Assembly (NCBI GenBank): GCA_944391585.1
Contig: CALXUD010000010.1
Location: forward strand, 1 to 32,458
From: an uncultured Alphaproteobacteria bacterium
GTDB taxonomy: Bacteria; Pseudomonadota; Alphaproteobacteria; CAAHEQ01; UBA3637
DNA length: 32,458 bases
Direction: 5' to 3'
In this document: piece by piece, positions 32,427-32,458 of the stretch
Layout: each line of letters opens with the position of its first letter
How positions within the stretch are numbered: the first letter of the stretch is position 1
The notes under the pieces: generated by a model
What the model saw: only the letters and a program-made list of their open reading frames with translations
The model's database searches: none
What the model was told of the DNA's origin: nothing
Made by a program: the position numbers and the translations under genes

Positions 32427-32458
32427 AAAAAAACACGCCCGTTCATCTTGAACAGTCG
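32427..32458 (-). terminator. Partial terminator of a gene beyond the right edge
   Basis: On the minus strand GTTCA-AGA-TGAAC, with further imperfect pairing (CG with CG), is followed closely by a run of seven T. The 5' arm reaches the window end, so the stem may be longer. It would close a minus-strand gene located to the right. Confidence 0.5.

Overview
The window is a low-GC (AT-rich) stretch of bacterial chromosome, almost fully coding, from a Gram-negative organism. Both membrane systems are represented: Tol-Pal, Mla, LptG, lipoproteins with lipoboxes and Sec-signal proteins. The block ruvA-ruvB-ybgC-tolQ-tolR-tolA-tolB-pal-cpoB-tilS-ftsH is the order seen in Alphaproteobacteria, and the pilin N-terminus at the right end resembles those of uncultured, gut-associated, low-GC Alphaproteobacteria. 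The alphaproteobacterial placement is an inference from gene order and protein character. There are no insertion sequences, phage genes or CRISPR arrays; this is mainly housekeeping and envelope DNA with a few uncharacterised genes between.

Layout. Positions 1-3.6 kb: the end of an alpha/beta hydrolase, then on the minus strand a family 2 glycosyltransferase, the translation factor EttA and dUTPase. 3.6-6.6 kb: yajC-secD-secF, closed by a terminator. 6.6-11.5 kb: a mixed block with a MATE exporter, a 60-residue membrane protein, a 1-Cys peroxiredoxin, a TesA-like SGNH esterase, a DUF3943-like envelope protein and a membrane-anchored flavodoxin. 11.65 kb: tRNA-Lys(UUU) with promoter and terminator. 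11.9-15.8 kb: lptG, a Tat-signal protein of unknown function, recX, hslO (Hsp33) and a lipoprotein. 15.8-17.4 kb: dnaB, followed by a 51-codon ORF overlapping its end that resembles the ribosome-rescue factor ArfA. 17.6-28.4 kb: the ruvAB / Tol-Pal / tilS / ftsH run, with two uncharacterised genes inserted (an 85-residue membrane protein before ybgC and a cysteine-rich lipoprotein between tolB and pal). 28.4-30.5 kb, minus strand: a LOG-family gene, mlaA and mlaC. 30.5-31.7 kb: a secreted protein with a proline-rich linker. 31.7-32.4 kb: a type IV pilin-like gene broken by a one-base frameshift in a G tract.

How the genes work together. SecD/SecF/YajC assist Sec export of the many signal-peptide proteins here. 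TolQRA is the proton-driven inner-membrane motor that acts through TolB on Pal, with CpoB and YbgC as accessory proteins. MlaA and MlaC belong to retrograde phospholipid transport, and LptG to LPS export. EttA, the ArfA-like protein, TilS and tRNA-Lys serve translation. RuvAB, RecX, DnaB and Dut serve DNA metabolism. Hsp33 and the peroxiredoxin deal with oxidative stress, and FtsH with membrane protein quality control.

The points most worth following up are the ArfA-like small ORF, the frameshifted pilin, the cysteine-rich lipoprotein inside the Tol-Pal run, the interlocked recX/hslO promoters and the mlaC leader, where the ribosome-binding site may be hidden only in read-through transcripts.
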